From: Stigmatella aurantiaca DW4/3-1
Lineage (GTDB): Bacteria; Myxococcota; Myxococcia; Myxococcales; Myxococcaceae
Direction of reading: 5' to 3'
Length of the DNA: 64,000 bases
NCBI RefSeq assembly: GCF_000165485.1
Contig: NC_014623.1
Coordinates: forward strand, 434,001-498,000
In this document: one piece after another, positions 7,125 to 15,668 of the stretch
Numbering within the stretch: the stretch's first letter is position 1
Layout: every line of letters starts with the position of its first letter
Translations under genes and position numbers: made by a program
The notes under the pieces: model-generated
What the model saw: the letters and a program-made list of their open reading frames with translations, nothing else
Told to the model about the DNA's origin: nothing
Database searches by the model: none

Positions 7125-8480
7125 ATGGACGAACGGGTGCCCGAGGCGCTTCCGGAGGGGACCGTCCTGGGGTTGTGGAAGGTGGACGGACGGGCGGGCT
7201 ACGGCACGTATGGGGCGGTCTACCAGGCACACCGAAGGAGGCGGCTCTTCTCCCCGCCCGTGGCGCTCAAGCTGGCGCGCTATCCGAACGATTTACGCTT
7301 CGAGCGCGAGGCGGAGCTGCTCTCCCGGATTCGGCACCCTGGCGTCCCGCGCCTCGTGGGGCGGGGGAGCTGGAAAGGGGGGCCCCGAGGGGACACCCAC
7401 CCCTATGTGGTGATGCAGTGGGTGGAAGGCATCCGGTTGTACGACTGGGCGAAGAAGCATCCGTTCACGTCCCGCCAGGCGTTGCGGCTGCTGGCCCAGG
7501 TGGCGCGGGCGCTGGAGGCCACCCACGCGGTTCAAGGGCTGCACCGCGATATGAAAGGAGAGAATGTCCTGGTGAGTCCCGAGGGCCGTGCCTTCCTCCT
7601 GGACTTCGGGTGTGGCACCTGGATGGGGGCCGCCCCGCTCACCGAGGGGCTCTTGGCCCCTGGCACCAAGCCCTATCGCAGCCCCCAGGCGCTGCGGTTC
7701 CACTGGAACCACCGTCGCTCGTTCAACACCCATTACCAGGCCACGCCCGCGGATGACGTGTATGCGTTGGGGGTGACGGCCTACCGCCTGTGCACGGGAA
7801 TCTATCCACCCCTGGCGACGGACCCCTCCATCGTGGGCGATGATGGGCGCGACACCCAGGAGGTGCTGGTGCCTCCGAGTCAGCTCAAGCCGCTGGCGCC
7901 CGCCTTGGAGCGCCTCATTCTCCGCATGCTTTCCGACAGGCCCCAGGACCGAGGCAGTGCCGGCGAGCTGGCCGCGGCCATGGAAGCCGTGGCTGCGGCC
8001 GCCGGGGCTGAAGCGGATGTGCCGCTGGACCCGCCGAGCCGTTCCTCGGACCTCCCGAGCCCTCCCATGCCTGAACCGCGTCGCGGGGAGAATGGGCTTG
8101 GGGTGCTGCTTGCCATGATGATGGGGAGTCTCGTCTTGATGGCGGAGCATGTGAAGTGGGAGGGGCTCTGGGCGTCTCCTTCTCTGTGGGAGGACGGCGG
8201 GACCCAGGGTGTGGCGGACGCAGCCTTGGAAGCCTCTCCAACGTCCAGCGTGGAGCGGGAGCCCGAGCCGAGCGGGCTGAGCCTCGAAATGTTGAAGGAG
8301 CCCCTGCCGGGCCAACGCCGTCCGCCGTGCCCGCGCTGGCAGGTCAGCATCCGGGGAGGCTGCTGGTTCGAAGTCCTGCAAGCATCGCCCCCCTGCGGAG
8401 AGAGCGCCTACGATTGGAAAGGAGCTTGTTACTCCCCTGTGCTGGCACCACCTCGTCCCAACACCTCGGACACACCCTAG
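7125..8480 (+). CDS. Membrane-anchored Ser/Thr protein kinase
   Basis: A 451-residue Hanks-type kinase. The Gly-rich loop is GRAGYGTYGAVY (residues 23-33), the catalytic lysine is in VALKLA (Lys49), the catalytic loop is HRDMKGENVL (140-149), and the Mg loop is DFG (160-162). The activation segment ends GTKPYRSPQAL, so all catalytic residues are intact. After the kinase domain (to about residue 300) comes a Pro-rich linker, a single membrane helix (LAMMMGSLVLMA, about residues 327-339) and a C-terminal tail with a GGCWFEV and DWKGACYSP pair of cysteine motifs, seen at the ends of many myxobacterial kinases. The start is the ATG at 7125 after GGGAGGTG. It is a single gene. Confidence 0.9.
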   Translation: MDERVPEALPEGTVLGLWKVDGRAGYGTYGAVYQAHRRRRLFSPPVALKLARYPNDLRFEREAELLSRIRHPGVPRLVGRGSWKGGPRGDTHPYVVMQWVEGIRLYDWAKKHPFTSRQALRLLAQVARALEATHAVQGLHRDMKGENVLVSPEGRAFLLDFGCGTWMGAAPLTEGLLAPGTKPYRSPQALRFHWNHRRSFNTHYQATPADDVYALGVTAYRLCTGIYPPLATDPSIVGDDGRDTQEVLVPPSQLKPLAPALERLILRMLSDRPQDRGSAGELAAAMEAVAAAAGAEADVPLDPPSRSSDLPSPPMPEPRRGENGLGVLLAMMMGSLVLMAEHVKWEGLWASPSLWEDGGTQGVADAALEASPTSSVEREPEPSGLSLEMLKEPLPGQRRPPCPRWQVSIRGGCWFEVLQASPPCGESAYDWKGACYSPVLAPPRPNTSDTP

Positions 8481-8645
8481 AAGCGGGCTGCGCGCCGGGG
8501 AGGCCGAGTAGCGCGCGGGGTTACTCCCGGGCGCGCGCTTGTGGTTCTCCGAGTTACAGCGTGAGACCTCCTGGGAGGGGAACCCCTTGGGTTGCTTCTA
8601 CTCGGAGCGGTGGCTCATCTCTTGCTTTTTAAGAGTCGGCATATC

Positions 8646-8667
8646 GCCGGCTGAGAAAAGAGCCGGC
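8646..8667 (+). promoter_or_regulatory. Hairpin just upstream of the ribosome site of the next gene
   Basis: GCCGGCT (8646-8652) and AGCCGGC (8661-8667) form a perfect 7-bp stem with an 8-base A-rich loop, 6 bases before the GGAGG serving the ATG at 8687. There is no T-run, so a leader hairpin or operator is more likely than a terminator. Confidence 0.4.
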
Positions 8668-8686
8668 GTCCTTGGAGGACGAAGAG

Positions 8687-10165
8687 ATGATGGCACGAGG
8701 GCTTTCCTGGAAGCGGTGCATCCGTGGGGTGGGGATCTCCGTGGCGCTCACCCTGATGGGGTGTGGGCCCGTGATGGACAGCGCGCGGGACGAGGCCGGG
8801 GGGGAACAGGGGACATGGGAGGACCCCATCCGCATCCCCAACTCGCTCCTCACGAGGGCGCTCGTGTTCAATGCGATGACCACGAACAGACAGGCCATTG
8901 GGTGGCTCAAGGAGAACTCGCTGACGGCGCTCTTTACCCCGCCTGGAATCCCTTACCTGCAAACCCAGTTGCTCGATTCCAACGCCCAGTGGGTCATGTC
9001 TTATCTCGTGGGTTGTGCGCTGTCGGCGGGACAGCCTCTGGTGTGGAAAAACCCCCTCACGAACACCAACCAAGTCTGGACCGGGGAGGCAGGGCTGTGT
9101 CCGGAGTGGGCGACCTCCGTACCGTCGGATGCATGCTTGGAGCGGGTGTCCGCCTGTCTCCTCGCTCGCAACAATCCCTTTGGCCGGCGGGTGGATCTGT
9201 CCATGCGGGGGCAGAACCCATCGAACCCCAACACCTTCGGCCTGGACCTGCAAACGCGCCCCTCGGGTTATTACCCGGGTGTGTCGACGCCGGTGGCCAG
9301 CCTCGCCGCCTGCACGTCGACGCAGTCGGGGGCCAGCCGCAACTGTGGTTGGACGCGGGATTACATGGGCGCGTGCACGCCGGGATCGCCGGTGCGGGTG
9401 GGGGCGGGGGGATTCCTATCGCCCTCGTGCAGCGGCGCCCCGCTGGGCTCCACGACGAGCGGGCAGATGCTGCTCCGGGTGTGCGGAGACATCGCCACCT
9501 GCGATGACACGGCGAAGCTGAACCTGACGTCCACTTGCAGTGCCTCCCTGCCTCCCGCGGGGACGTTCACCTGCCCCGCGTCGGGGTACTTCAACGTGAT
9601 GACGGCGCCGTCCAACAGCTCGGGACAGGCCTCGGGGACAGTGGCGGTCGCGGCACCTCACGCCTACCGCTTGTCCGAGGCGGAGGTCTTCCCGGTCCGG
9701 GAGGGCGCCTACTACGGGACGGTCTTCGATGCGAAGGCGCTGGCCATCGAGATCCGCGTGGACGGCTATCAGCCGGTGGCGGTCGACGTGGCCACGAACC
9801 GGGTGCTGGGCCCGGCGTCGTCGGCGTCGGTGAGCGGCTCGGTGTACCGGAAGATGTACTCTTGCTACGACGCGAATTGGACGAGCGGCTACGCGGCGGC
9901 CACCTACCGGGTCTGCGCGGATCCGGCGAACCTGGAGGACTGCGCCGCCCAGGTGGAGGGGGCGTGCCTGGAGCCCACCCTTCCCTCCTTCCCGAACTCG
10001 AAGTGCGCGACGGGCGACGGCCCCATGGTGGTGGGGGATGGGGACTATGAGGGCTGCCGGAGCAATGACAATTACCTCTGGACGAACCCGGTGACCGTCT
10101 TTCTCCACGCGCCGTGCGACGTGCTGGCCGGATACAAGAATCCCACGCTCTGCCAGCGCAGGTAG
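8687..10165 (+). CDS. Secreted lipoprotein of unknown function
   Basis: A 492-residue lipoprotein. A basic start is followed by a hydrophobic core and the lipobox LTLMGC. The mature part is rich in Cys, Ser, Thr and Asn, with short segments reading like a secreted Cys-stabilised surface protein, for example DACLERVSACLLARNNP, a GYYPGVSTPV turn and CYDANWTSGYAAATYRVC. No catalytic motif is recognised. The ATG at 8687 was chosen over the TTG at 8672 because GGAGG lies between them at the right distance. It is a single gene, preceded by a hairpin and followed by the AHSA1 operon. Its many regularly spaced cysteines fit an extracellular location. Confidence 0.65.
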   Translation: MMARGLSWKRCIRGVGISVALTLMGCGPVMDSARDEAGGEQGTWEDPIRIPNSLLTRALVFNAMTTNRQAIGWLKENSLTALFTPPGIPYLQTQLLDSNAQWVMSYLVGCALSAGQPLVWKNPLTNTNQVWTGEAGLCPEWATSVPSDACLERVSACLLARNNPFGRRVDLSMRGQNPSNPNTFGLDLQTRPSGYYPGVSTPVASLAACTSTQSGASRNCGWTRDYMGACTPGSPVRVGAGGFLSPSCSGAPLGSTTSGQMLLRVCGDIATCDDTAKLNLTSTCSASLPPAGTFTCPASGYFNVMTAPSNSSGQASGTVAVAAPHAYRLSEAEVFPVREGAYYGTVFDAKALAIEIRVDGYQPVAVDVATNRVLGPASSASVSGSVYRKMYSCYDANWTSGYAAATYRVCADPANLEDCAAQVEGACLEPTLPSFPNSKCATGDGPMVVGDGDYEGCRSNDNYLWTNPVTVFLHAPCDVLAGYKNPTLCQRR

Positions 10166-10224
10166 CGGCCCGGAGCCCATTTGAAAGGCAACTGAAGGGT
10201 TGCGCTTCAGACCGGCCCTGTCTA

Positions 10225-10248
10225 ATGTGCAACCAGGAGGTTGCACAT
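10225..10248 (+). promoter_or_regulatory. Perfect 10+10 palindrome over the ribosome site and start codon
   Basis: ATGTGCAACC (10225-10234), spacer AGGA, then GGTTGCACAT (10239-10248). The palindrome contains the AGGAGG ribosome site and the first two bases of the ATG at 10247. Since an ArsR-family repressor is the second gene of the operon, this is the obvious candidate for its autoregulatory operator; binding here would block transcription. Confidence 0.7.
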
Positions 10249-10711
10249 GGCCGCTTCAAGCACTGACCGCATCGAGAAGAAGATCCTGCTTCGTGCACCC
10301 CGTGCCCGCGTCTGGCGCGCGCTCGCGGATGCGAAGGAGTTCGGCACCTGGTTTGGGGTCAAGCTGGAGGGCACCTTCGCGCCGGGGGCCCGCATCACGG
10401 GGAAAGTCCTGCACCCGGACTACGCGCACGTGCCGTTCGATCTCACCATCGAGCGGATGGAGCATGAGCGATTGCTCTCCTGGCGTGCGCCCCCTCACCC
10501 GGTCGAGAAGGGCAAGGATGACTCCAACGAGCCCTCGACCCTCGTGGTGTTCGAGCTGGAGGACGTGCCGGGGGGCACGATGCTCACGGTGGTGGAGTCC
10601 GGCTTCGATGGGATTCCCCTGTCGCGGCGCGCGGAGGCATACCGGGGGAATGAAGAGGGGTGGACGATCCAGATGGGGAACATCGAGCGGTATGTCCGCC
10701 AGGCGGCCTAG
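10247..10711 (+). CDS. SRPBCC / AHSA1 domain protein
   Basis: A 154-residue START-like protein of the AHSA1 family. Recognition comes from the opening IEKKILLRAPRARVWRALAD, the FGTWFGVKLEG segment after it, and the later strands ending in a C-terminal helix (GWTIQMGNIERYV). It is cytoplasmic and binds a small hydrophobic ligand or partner through a helix-grip cavity; its substrate cannot be predicted. It is the first gene of a three-gene operon with an ArsR-family regulator and a VOC protein, an arrangement common in soil bacteria. The ATG at 10247 follows AGGAGG with correct spacing and lies inside the palindrome at 10225-10248. Confidence 0.85.
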   Translation: MAASSTDRIEKKILLRAPRARVWRALADAKEFGTWFGVKLEGTFAPGARITGKVLHPDYAHVPFDLTIERMEHERLLSWRAPPHPVEKGKDDSNEPSTLVVFELEDVPGGTMLTVVESGFDGIPLSRRAEAYRGNEEGWTIQMGNIERYVRQAA

Positions 10712-10721
10712 CGCGGAGGCA

Positions 10722-11048
10722 ATGGCGCATGGGCTGAAGCACTCCGCGCCCATCTTTGCCGCGCTCGGGGATGAGACGCGCCTGCGGCTGGTGGCACGCC
10801 TCTGTGTGGACGGCCCCTTGTCCATCGCGCGCCTCACCGGGGGAGAAGGCGTCACCCGTCAGGCCATCACCAAACACCTGCACGTGCTCGCCGGGGCGGG
10901 CGTGGTCCGGAGCATCCGCCAGGGCCGAGAGAGCATCTGGGAGCTTGAGCCGAAGCAGCTCGAGGAGGCGCGCCGTTGCCTGGATCGGATCTCCCACCAA
11001 TGGGACGATGCGTTGGGGCGGCTGAAGATGCTCGTGGAGGAACCGTGA
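10722..11048 (+). CDS. ArsR-family transcriptional regulator
   Basis: A 108-residue winged-helix regulator: APIFAALGDETRLRLVARL (helix 1-2), then LSIARL and VTRQAITKHLHVLAGAGVV (recognition helix), then a wing with RQGRESIWEL, and a C-terminal helix with HQWDDALGRL. There are no CxC-type metal-binding cysteines at the classic alpha-3 site, so it is probably not a metal sensor. It belongs to the ArsR subgroup that travels with AHSA1 proteins. The start is uncertain: ATG 10692 overlaps the previous gene, whereas ATG 10722 gives the usual short N-terminus; the latter is used. It probably represses its own operon through the palindrome at 10225. Confidence 0.85.
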   Translation: MAHGLKHSAPIFAALGDETRLRLVARLCVDGPLSIARLTGGEGVTRQAITKHLHVLAGAGVVRSIRQGRESIWELEPKQLEEARRCLDRISHQWDDALGRLKMLVEEP

Positions 11049-11089
11049 CGCACATTGAGCGTGAGACACACGCTGAAGGAGGGAACGCC

Positions 11090-11578
11090 ATGTCGAAGAT
11101 TACCCCTTGCCTCTGGTTCAACGGACAGGCCGAAGAGGCCGCGAACTTCTACGTCTCCCTGCTGCCCCACTCCCGGGTGGACAGGGTGGTGCGCTCGCCG
11201 GCCGACAATCCGAGCACGCGCGCGGGGGACGTGCTGACGGTCGAGTTCACGCTTGCCGGGCAACCCTACATTGGCCTCAACGGAGGCCCCCAGTTTCCGT
11301 TCACCGAAGCCGTCTCCTTCTCCATCGACTGCGAGGACCAAGCGGAAGTGGACCGGCTGTGGGAGGTGCTGGTGCAGGGCGGCGGCTCACACGGGCCGTG
11401 CGGTTGGCTCAAGGATCGGTATGGCCTGTCGTGGCAGATCGTTCCACGGGCCCTCACCAAGATGCTGCGTGATGCGGACCGGGAGGCCGCGGGCCGCGCC
11501 ATGCAGGCGATGATGAAAATGGGCAAGATCGACATCGCAGGCATCGAGCGGGCCTACAAGGCCAAGCCGGCCGTCTAG
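11090..11578 (+). CDS. VOC-family (PhnB/YjdN-like) protein
   Basis: A 162-residue protein of the vicinal-oxygen-chelate superfamily, in the subgroup often labelled 3-demethylubiquinone methyltransferase-like. The characteristic opening ITPCLWFNGQAEEAANFYVS, the strand ending in LNGGPQFPFTEAVSF, and GPCGWLKDRYGLSWQIVP are all present. The metal and substrate are unknown; it probably acts in the cytoplasm. It closes the AHSA1-ArsR operon, 41 bases after the regulator, with the ribosome site AAGGAGG before the ATG at 11090. It converges with the methyltransferase gene, only 10 bases separating them. Confidence 0.85.
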   Translation: MSKITPCLWFNGQAEEAANFYVSLLPHSRVDRVVRSPADNPSTRAGDVLTVEFTLAGQPYIGLNGGPQFPFTEAVSFSIDCEDQAEVDRLWEVLVQGGGSHGPCGWLKDRYGLSWQIVPRALTKMLRDADREAAGRAMQAMMKMGKIDIAGIERAYKAKPAV

Positions 11579-11588
11579 CCAGACACGT

Positions 11589-12437
11589 TCAGGTGCGTCG
11601 CGCGAGGGTAAGCCGCGTGACCCCTCCCAACACGATGTGCTCTCCGGCGCGGTGCTTCTCCACCTCGCTGGCGAGCGCCTCCTCCCAGGCGAGCTGCTGG
11701 GGCTTGGGCATCTCGTCGACGAGCCTCACGAAGTCCCCACCCATCTCTCGCACCCAGGCCACGATGACGCTTCCCTGCGTGGCTTCCACCACGGGGGCCT
11801 CCATCTCCTCCGAAGCTTCGACGGAGAAGCCATTCTGCTGGAGGAGCGCATTCAGACGGGCGGCGTCCGCGTGGCGGAAAATCCCGGGCCGATCATCGGA
11901 GCTTGGGAGCGGCACGTCCCGGTAGCGCTCGAGGATGCGGCGGGGGAGGGAAGCGAAGGGAACGCGATCCGCGTCCGCCCACGAGGCGATGACGAGGGCG
12001 CCCCCAGGCTTGAGTGCGCGGTGGAGGGACGCCAGGACCCGCTCGGGCGCGGGCATGAACATCAATCCCCAGCGCACGGTGGCCACGTCAAAAAGGGTCT
12101 CTCCGGCTTGGAACGACTCCGCGTCCGCGGCCCGGAACTCGACGTTGTTCAGGCCCTCCCGGCGTGCCCGTTCCCGGGCGATGTGGAGCATCCCCTCCAC
12201 GAGGTCGATCCCCAACACCCATCCTTGGGGTCCCACCCTGTGGGCCGCGGGCAGTGCGGGCTCGCCCCGGCCGGCGGCGATGTCCAGGACGCGCATTCCG
12301 GGTGCGAGGCCTGCCAGCGCGAGCATGCGCTCAGTCACGGGACGGGTGAGCCTCGCCTCCATCTCATCGTACCGGCGCCAGAAGGCGACGGTCTGAGCCC
12401 AGAACGCTTCATTCCGCTGCCGCTCGCCGTCATCCAT
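11589..12437 (-). CDS. Class I SAM-dependent methyltransferase
   Basis: A 282-residue methyltransferase of the UbiE/Methyltransf_11 type. Motif I is VLDIAAGRGEPALPAA, the acidic end of strand 2 is VLGIDLVEGML, motif II is FDVATVRWGLMFMP, and motif III is ALKPGGALVIASWA. The N-terminal helix (FWAQTVAFWRRYDEMEARLT) positions the substrate. The target (small molecule or lipid) cannot be predicted. The ATG at 12437 is the only start that keeps this helix. It is a single gene, convergent with the VOC gene. Confidence 0.85.
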   Translation of the reverse strand: MDDGERQRNEAFWAQTVAFWRRYDEMEARLTRPVTERMLALAGLAPGMRVLDIAAGRGEPALPAAHRVGPQGWVLGIDLVEGMLHIARERARREGLNNVEFRAADAESFQAGETLFDVATVRWGLMFMPAPERVLASLHRALKPGGALVIASWADADRVPFASLPRRILERYRDVPLPSSDDRPGIFRHADAARLNALLQQNGFSVEASEEMEAPVVEATQGSVIVAWVREMGGDFVRLVDEMPKPQQLAWEEALASEVEKHRAGEHIVLGGVTRLTLARRT

Positions 12438-12481
12438 GTCCTGGGGCTGCCTTTCTCGGTGAGGGGGGGCCTCCTGCCTGG

Positions 12482-13291
12482 CTACGGCGCGGGGACGCCG
12501 ATCGTCATCTGCACGGGCCGGTGGTCGCTGCCCGTCTGAGGCAGGAGGTGCAGGTTGTTCGTGGTGATCGCGGGCGACACGTAGAAGCCGTCGATCCGCG
12601 AGCCCGTGTCCGGTCCGCGCGGCTTCAGGCCGGTGCGGGCACCAATCTCATTGGGATCGGCGTCGACCACCTTGTTCCAGTCCGCGCCCAGGACGAGCAG
12701 GGGCTCGCTGCGCTTCGCGAAGGCCACGGCATTGTCCGCCATGACGGCATAGGGGCTGCCGAGGCCGTTCTGACAGCGTGCCGGGGGCATGTGCAGCGAC
12801 GCGGCGCGGAGCCACCGGTGGTTGTTCAGCTGGACATCGACCCGGGCAATCCACCGGGTCATGATGCCTCCCTCCGGGGAGTTGCAGTCACTGGCATCGG
12901 TTCCCTTCACCAGCTGAAGCTCCCCGATGCTCTTGACCGCCGACTTGCGGATCACCACGGCGCTGCCTTGCCGGTCCTCGGAGGACGTGTCCTGGCGGAC
13001 CACCCACCCATCCCCGAGGATGTCCCTCAGCCGGACGTTCTTGGCCTCCTGAACGAACACGATGTCGGCCTCGGGCCCGATCGTGTTCCAGTCGTTGCGG
13101 ACCGCGTCGGGACCGCGGAAGGCGAGGTTGGCCGTCACCACGCGCAGGGGCTCGTTGGCGGCGGCGGCGGCTTTCGGTGCGCTCGCACTCTGGACGCTGG
13201 CGATCGCCGCACTGGAGGCCACCACCCCGGCGAGCGAAGCACCCGCGAGTGTTCCGAAGCGTTTCAACAAGGACGTGGGACGGTGGCTCAT
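12482..13291 (-). CDS. Exported endonuclease/exonuclease/phosphatase-family protein
   Basis: A 269-residue exported EEP-fold enzyme. A Sec-type signal (LAGASLAGVVASSAAIAS) ends near residue 38. The catalytic signatures are VTANLAF (Asn), IVFVQEAKN (metal-binding Glu), LVLGADWNKVVDADP (Asp/Asn) and the C-terminal GSDHRPV (Asp-His), so all key residues are present. Family members act as DNases or as phosphodiesterases on phospholipids or inositol phosphates; secreted forms are often nucleases. The substrate is not evident here. It is a single gene, 45 bases from the methyltransferase on the same strand. Confidence 0.85.
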   Translation of the reverse strand: MSHRPTSLLKRFGTLAGASLAGVVASSAAIASVQSASAPKAAAAANEPLRVVTANLAFRGPDAVRNDWNTIGPEADIVFVQEAKNVRLRDILGDGWVVRQDTSSEDRQGSAVVIRKSAVKSIGELQLVKGTDASDCNSPEGGIMTRWIARVDVQLNNHRWLRAASLHMPPARCQNGLGSPYAVMADNAVAFAKRSEPLLVLGADWNKVVDADPNEIGARTGLKPRGPDTGSRIDGFYVSPAITTNNLHLLPQTGSDHRPVQMTIGVPAP

Positions 13292-13381
13292 GCTCTTCGC
13301 TCCTCTCCGCGGATGGATCGCCCGTTCCGGGAGGCTCCAGGTTGGACAGCTTTCGCTTTGAGGTCAAGAATTGCTTGATTG

Positions 13382-13741
13382 TCAGGATGCTGTCTGCCGC
13401 CGCGCGACGAGGCTCCGGGCGACCCGCTCGATGAGGCTGTAGGGGATCGGCTTGGTATAGGGGAAGTTCACCGAGTCCTTCGCCGCCCGGTAGGGGGCGA
13501 TCTCCCGTTCGAGTTCGTCGTCGAGCGCCGGCACTGGGTAGAGCCCGAGGTGTTTCTTCCAGCCCGCGAAGTGCAGCGCATAGCGGCCGCCGAGCATCAC
13601 GGCGGGCATGCCGTAGCGGATCTTCTCCTCTCCGCCGGGAACAGCATCGCCGATGGCGCGCCGTACCCGCTGGAGGATCTCCTGCACGTCCGAGGGGAAC
13701 GCCGCGATGTACGCGTCGACTGTCTTCGCCTGCTCCGCCAT
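13382..13741 (-). CDS. DUF1801-family protein
   Basis: A 119-residue cytoplasmic protein of the DUF1801 (YdhG/iron-chaperone-like) family. Diagnostic parts are KTVDAYIAAFPSDVQEILQRV, the EEKIRYGMPAVML loop and the closing VNFPYTKPIPYSLIERVA. An earlier in-frame ATG at 13804 would add 21 unrelated residues; ATG 13741 is preferred because GGAGAG precedes it and family members begin with MAxxxKTVDEYI. Function in this family is not well established. It is a single gene. Confidence 0.8.
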   Translation of the reverse strand: MAEQAKTVDAYIAAFPSDVQEILQRVRRAIGDAVPGGEEKIRYGMPAVMLGGRYALHFAGWKKHLGLYPVPALDDELEREIAPYRAAKDSVNFPYTKPIPYSLIERVARSLVARRQTAS

Positions 13742-13821
13742 GCCCGGTCTCTCCGCCTCGTTCATCACAAGATCGATCCAGATCCTGCCCGAAGCACTGG
13801 ACACATGTGAGTGGATTCAAG

Positions 13822-14657
13822 TCAATCCAGCCCCAGTTGCGCGAGGAGCGGGGCCGAGAACACCTTGCGCCCCGTCGCATCGAGCAGCTTCTTCTGCGCG
13901 GCCTTCCACTTCGTCTCGCGGCCGTTGAAGTACTTCGCCATGCGGCCCGGGTTCATGCCATTGAGTTGGCCCCAGTGGCAGGTATAGGGGATGCCCCTCT
14001 CCTCGAGGCGGTTCCAGACGGCGGCGTAGATGTCCAGCACGACGGGAGTCATGATGCTCGGCAGTTCGATGTAGCAATTCATGGGGTGAACGTTCATGGC
14101 GAGGTGCGCCTTGCTGGCAGGCACGAACCGCAACGCCATCGCGCCCAGGAGGTGCTTGCCGAGCTTCGCCCGCTCTTGAAACACCGCCCATATCGCGTGG
14201 ACCGCGCGCTCCGTGTCGTCATGGTGGATGACGATCTCGGTGCTTGCGCCGGTGCCCTTACCAGGGTGAGGGAGAGAAACGGCAAGTCGTCCTTGGGGGC
14301 CCAGAATCGGGGCTTGTGGCCGGTGGTCAGCAGCTTCTCGCCCGTCAGCCACGTCTCTTGGCCGGTGCCCTCCAGAAACCAGCCAGTAAGGGACGGCTGA
14401 CATTCCTGTGCCGCGTCTTTCAGATTCCAGAGCAACCATCGCTTGTACTGGGAGCTGAGCTTCATCGCGCAGTAGCCAGGGTTGTCCTCTTGCACCTCTC
14501 GGTTGAACTGCAGGGTGAACTCCTGGGGAACCGGGACGCTCTGTGGGCTGCTCACCGGAGGAGACTGGGGGAGCAGGCCTTTGTAGGAGCGATGGATGTA
14601 GGGCGATTCGATAGCACGCCCACGGCCCCCAGGCTTCCTGTCCACAGGAGGACTCAC
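13822..14657 (-). pseudogene. FAD-linked oxidase remnant (C-terminal part) joined to an unidentified fragment
   Basis: The last 130 codons read as the C-terminus of a VAO-type FAD-linked oxidase: AVWNRLEERGIPYTCHWGQL, then MAKYFNGRETKWKAAQKKLL and a final FSAPLLAQLGL. The conserved HWG and the closing leucine-rich end are both there. Upstream, near 14250-14270, the meaningful frame shifts. A separate open stretch (14270-14657) encodes an unrecognised segment with FTLQFNREVQ, LSSQYKRWLLWNLKD and GWFLEGTGQETWL, beginning at a GTG that overlaps the stop of the truncated patatin gene. The FAD-binding PP-loop half is absent. It therefore looks like a truncated oxidase gene fused by rearrangement to part of another gene. 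Confidence 0.6.
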
Positions 14658-15630
14658 CGCAAGAGCGCGGTGCCCAGCTCTCCCAGGACACTGGCCAGGG
14701 AGTCATCCATCCTCCAGGGCACCTCGATGGCCCAGACCACGACGGACGTGAGGGGGGCGTGCAGGGCGGCGAAGAGCACCAGTCCGAAGAGCGCCGAGGC
14801 TCCGAGCTCGAGCCTGTTGCGCTCTTTCCACCCGAGAAGCGGGTGAAGCCTCCGGGAGAAAATGGCGAACAGCAGCAGCGCCGCGGGGAGCAAGAGGACT
14901 CCCCCTGTCAAAAACTCCTGGAGAGTGGCTGTCTTTGGCAGGTAATGGCTCAGCTTGTAGAGGAACTCGGTGACGCAGACCGCCAGCAGGATCCACGGCA
15001 ACACCCGCAACGTGTTCAGCAGGAGCCCGCGGATGACCTGGAACGGGAGCCGGAGCGGGTCGAGCAGTCCTCCGGGGCTCAGGTAGTTGCTTCCATTGCG
15101 CAGGTGCTGCCGCAGCGGCGACTCCTCCTGGCCGAGGGTCTTCTGCAAAGGAAACGGCGCACGCTCCGTGCCAGGGGCGCCCAACAGGGAACTCAACAGT
15201 GCGCCCGTGTACCCGCCCCCGGAGACGGTGGAGAGGTAATCGACCTTCTCGAAGACGGTCATGGCATCGGGCAACACCGCCCTGCCGCTGGGCAAAACGA
15301 GGCTGAAGGTGGAGGAGCGGATGCCTCCGCCGGAGAGGGCCAGCCCAACCAGTCCTTGCTCTGGCGAAGGCTTTGCCTCGGTCCCGGGCTCGGTCTCCCC
15401 GGCAGGAGCAGGGAGTCCCAGCACTTGCCGCCGGAGCTGGATCTCCGTGAGCTCGGAGGCATAGATGTACGGCGGAAGCTGGTGGGGCGTGCGGGGGGGC
15501 GGGTGTTCGCCGATTCAGATTTGTGGCTGGTCACGGATCCTCCCCGGTGCTGCGCCTCGGGCTCGAGCAACTGCAGGTACGTGGGCGCAAGGTACCGATG
15601 CGGGCGAGCGAGGGCCGTGAACAGGCTCAT
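14654..15630 (-). pseudogene. Patatin-like phospholipase gene, frameshifted and truncated
   Basis: The N-terminal part (MSLFTALARPHRYLAP, then LLEPEAQH) and the patatin core (LALSGGGIRSSTFSL and VDYLSTVSGGGYTGALL) are in different frames, with at least one break near 15460. A second anomaly between SSTFSL and VDYL makes the oxyanion helix unreadable. Several membrane helices follow (ILLAVCVTEFLY, GGVLLLPAALLLFAIF), as in the large membrane-linked patatins of myxobacteria. The protein then stops at LGTALLR, hundreds of residues short of the usual length and without the catalytic Asp-Gly motif. It is unlikely to be active. Confidence 0.65.
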
Positions 15631-15668
15631 CCCGGGCCTGTGAACTCGCTCACAGACGAGGGAGGAGA

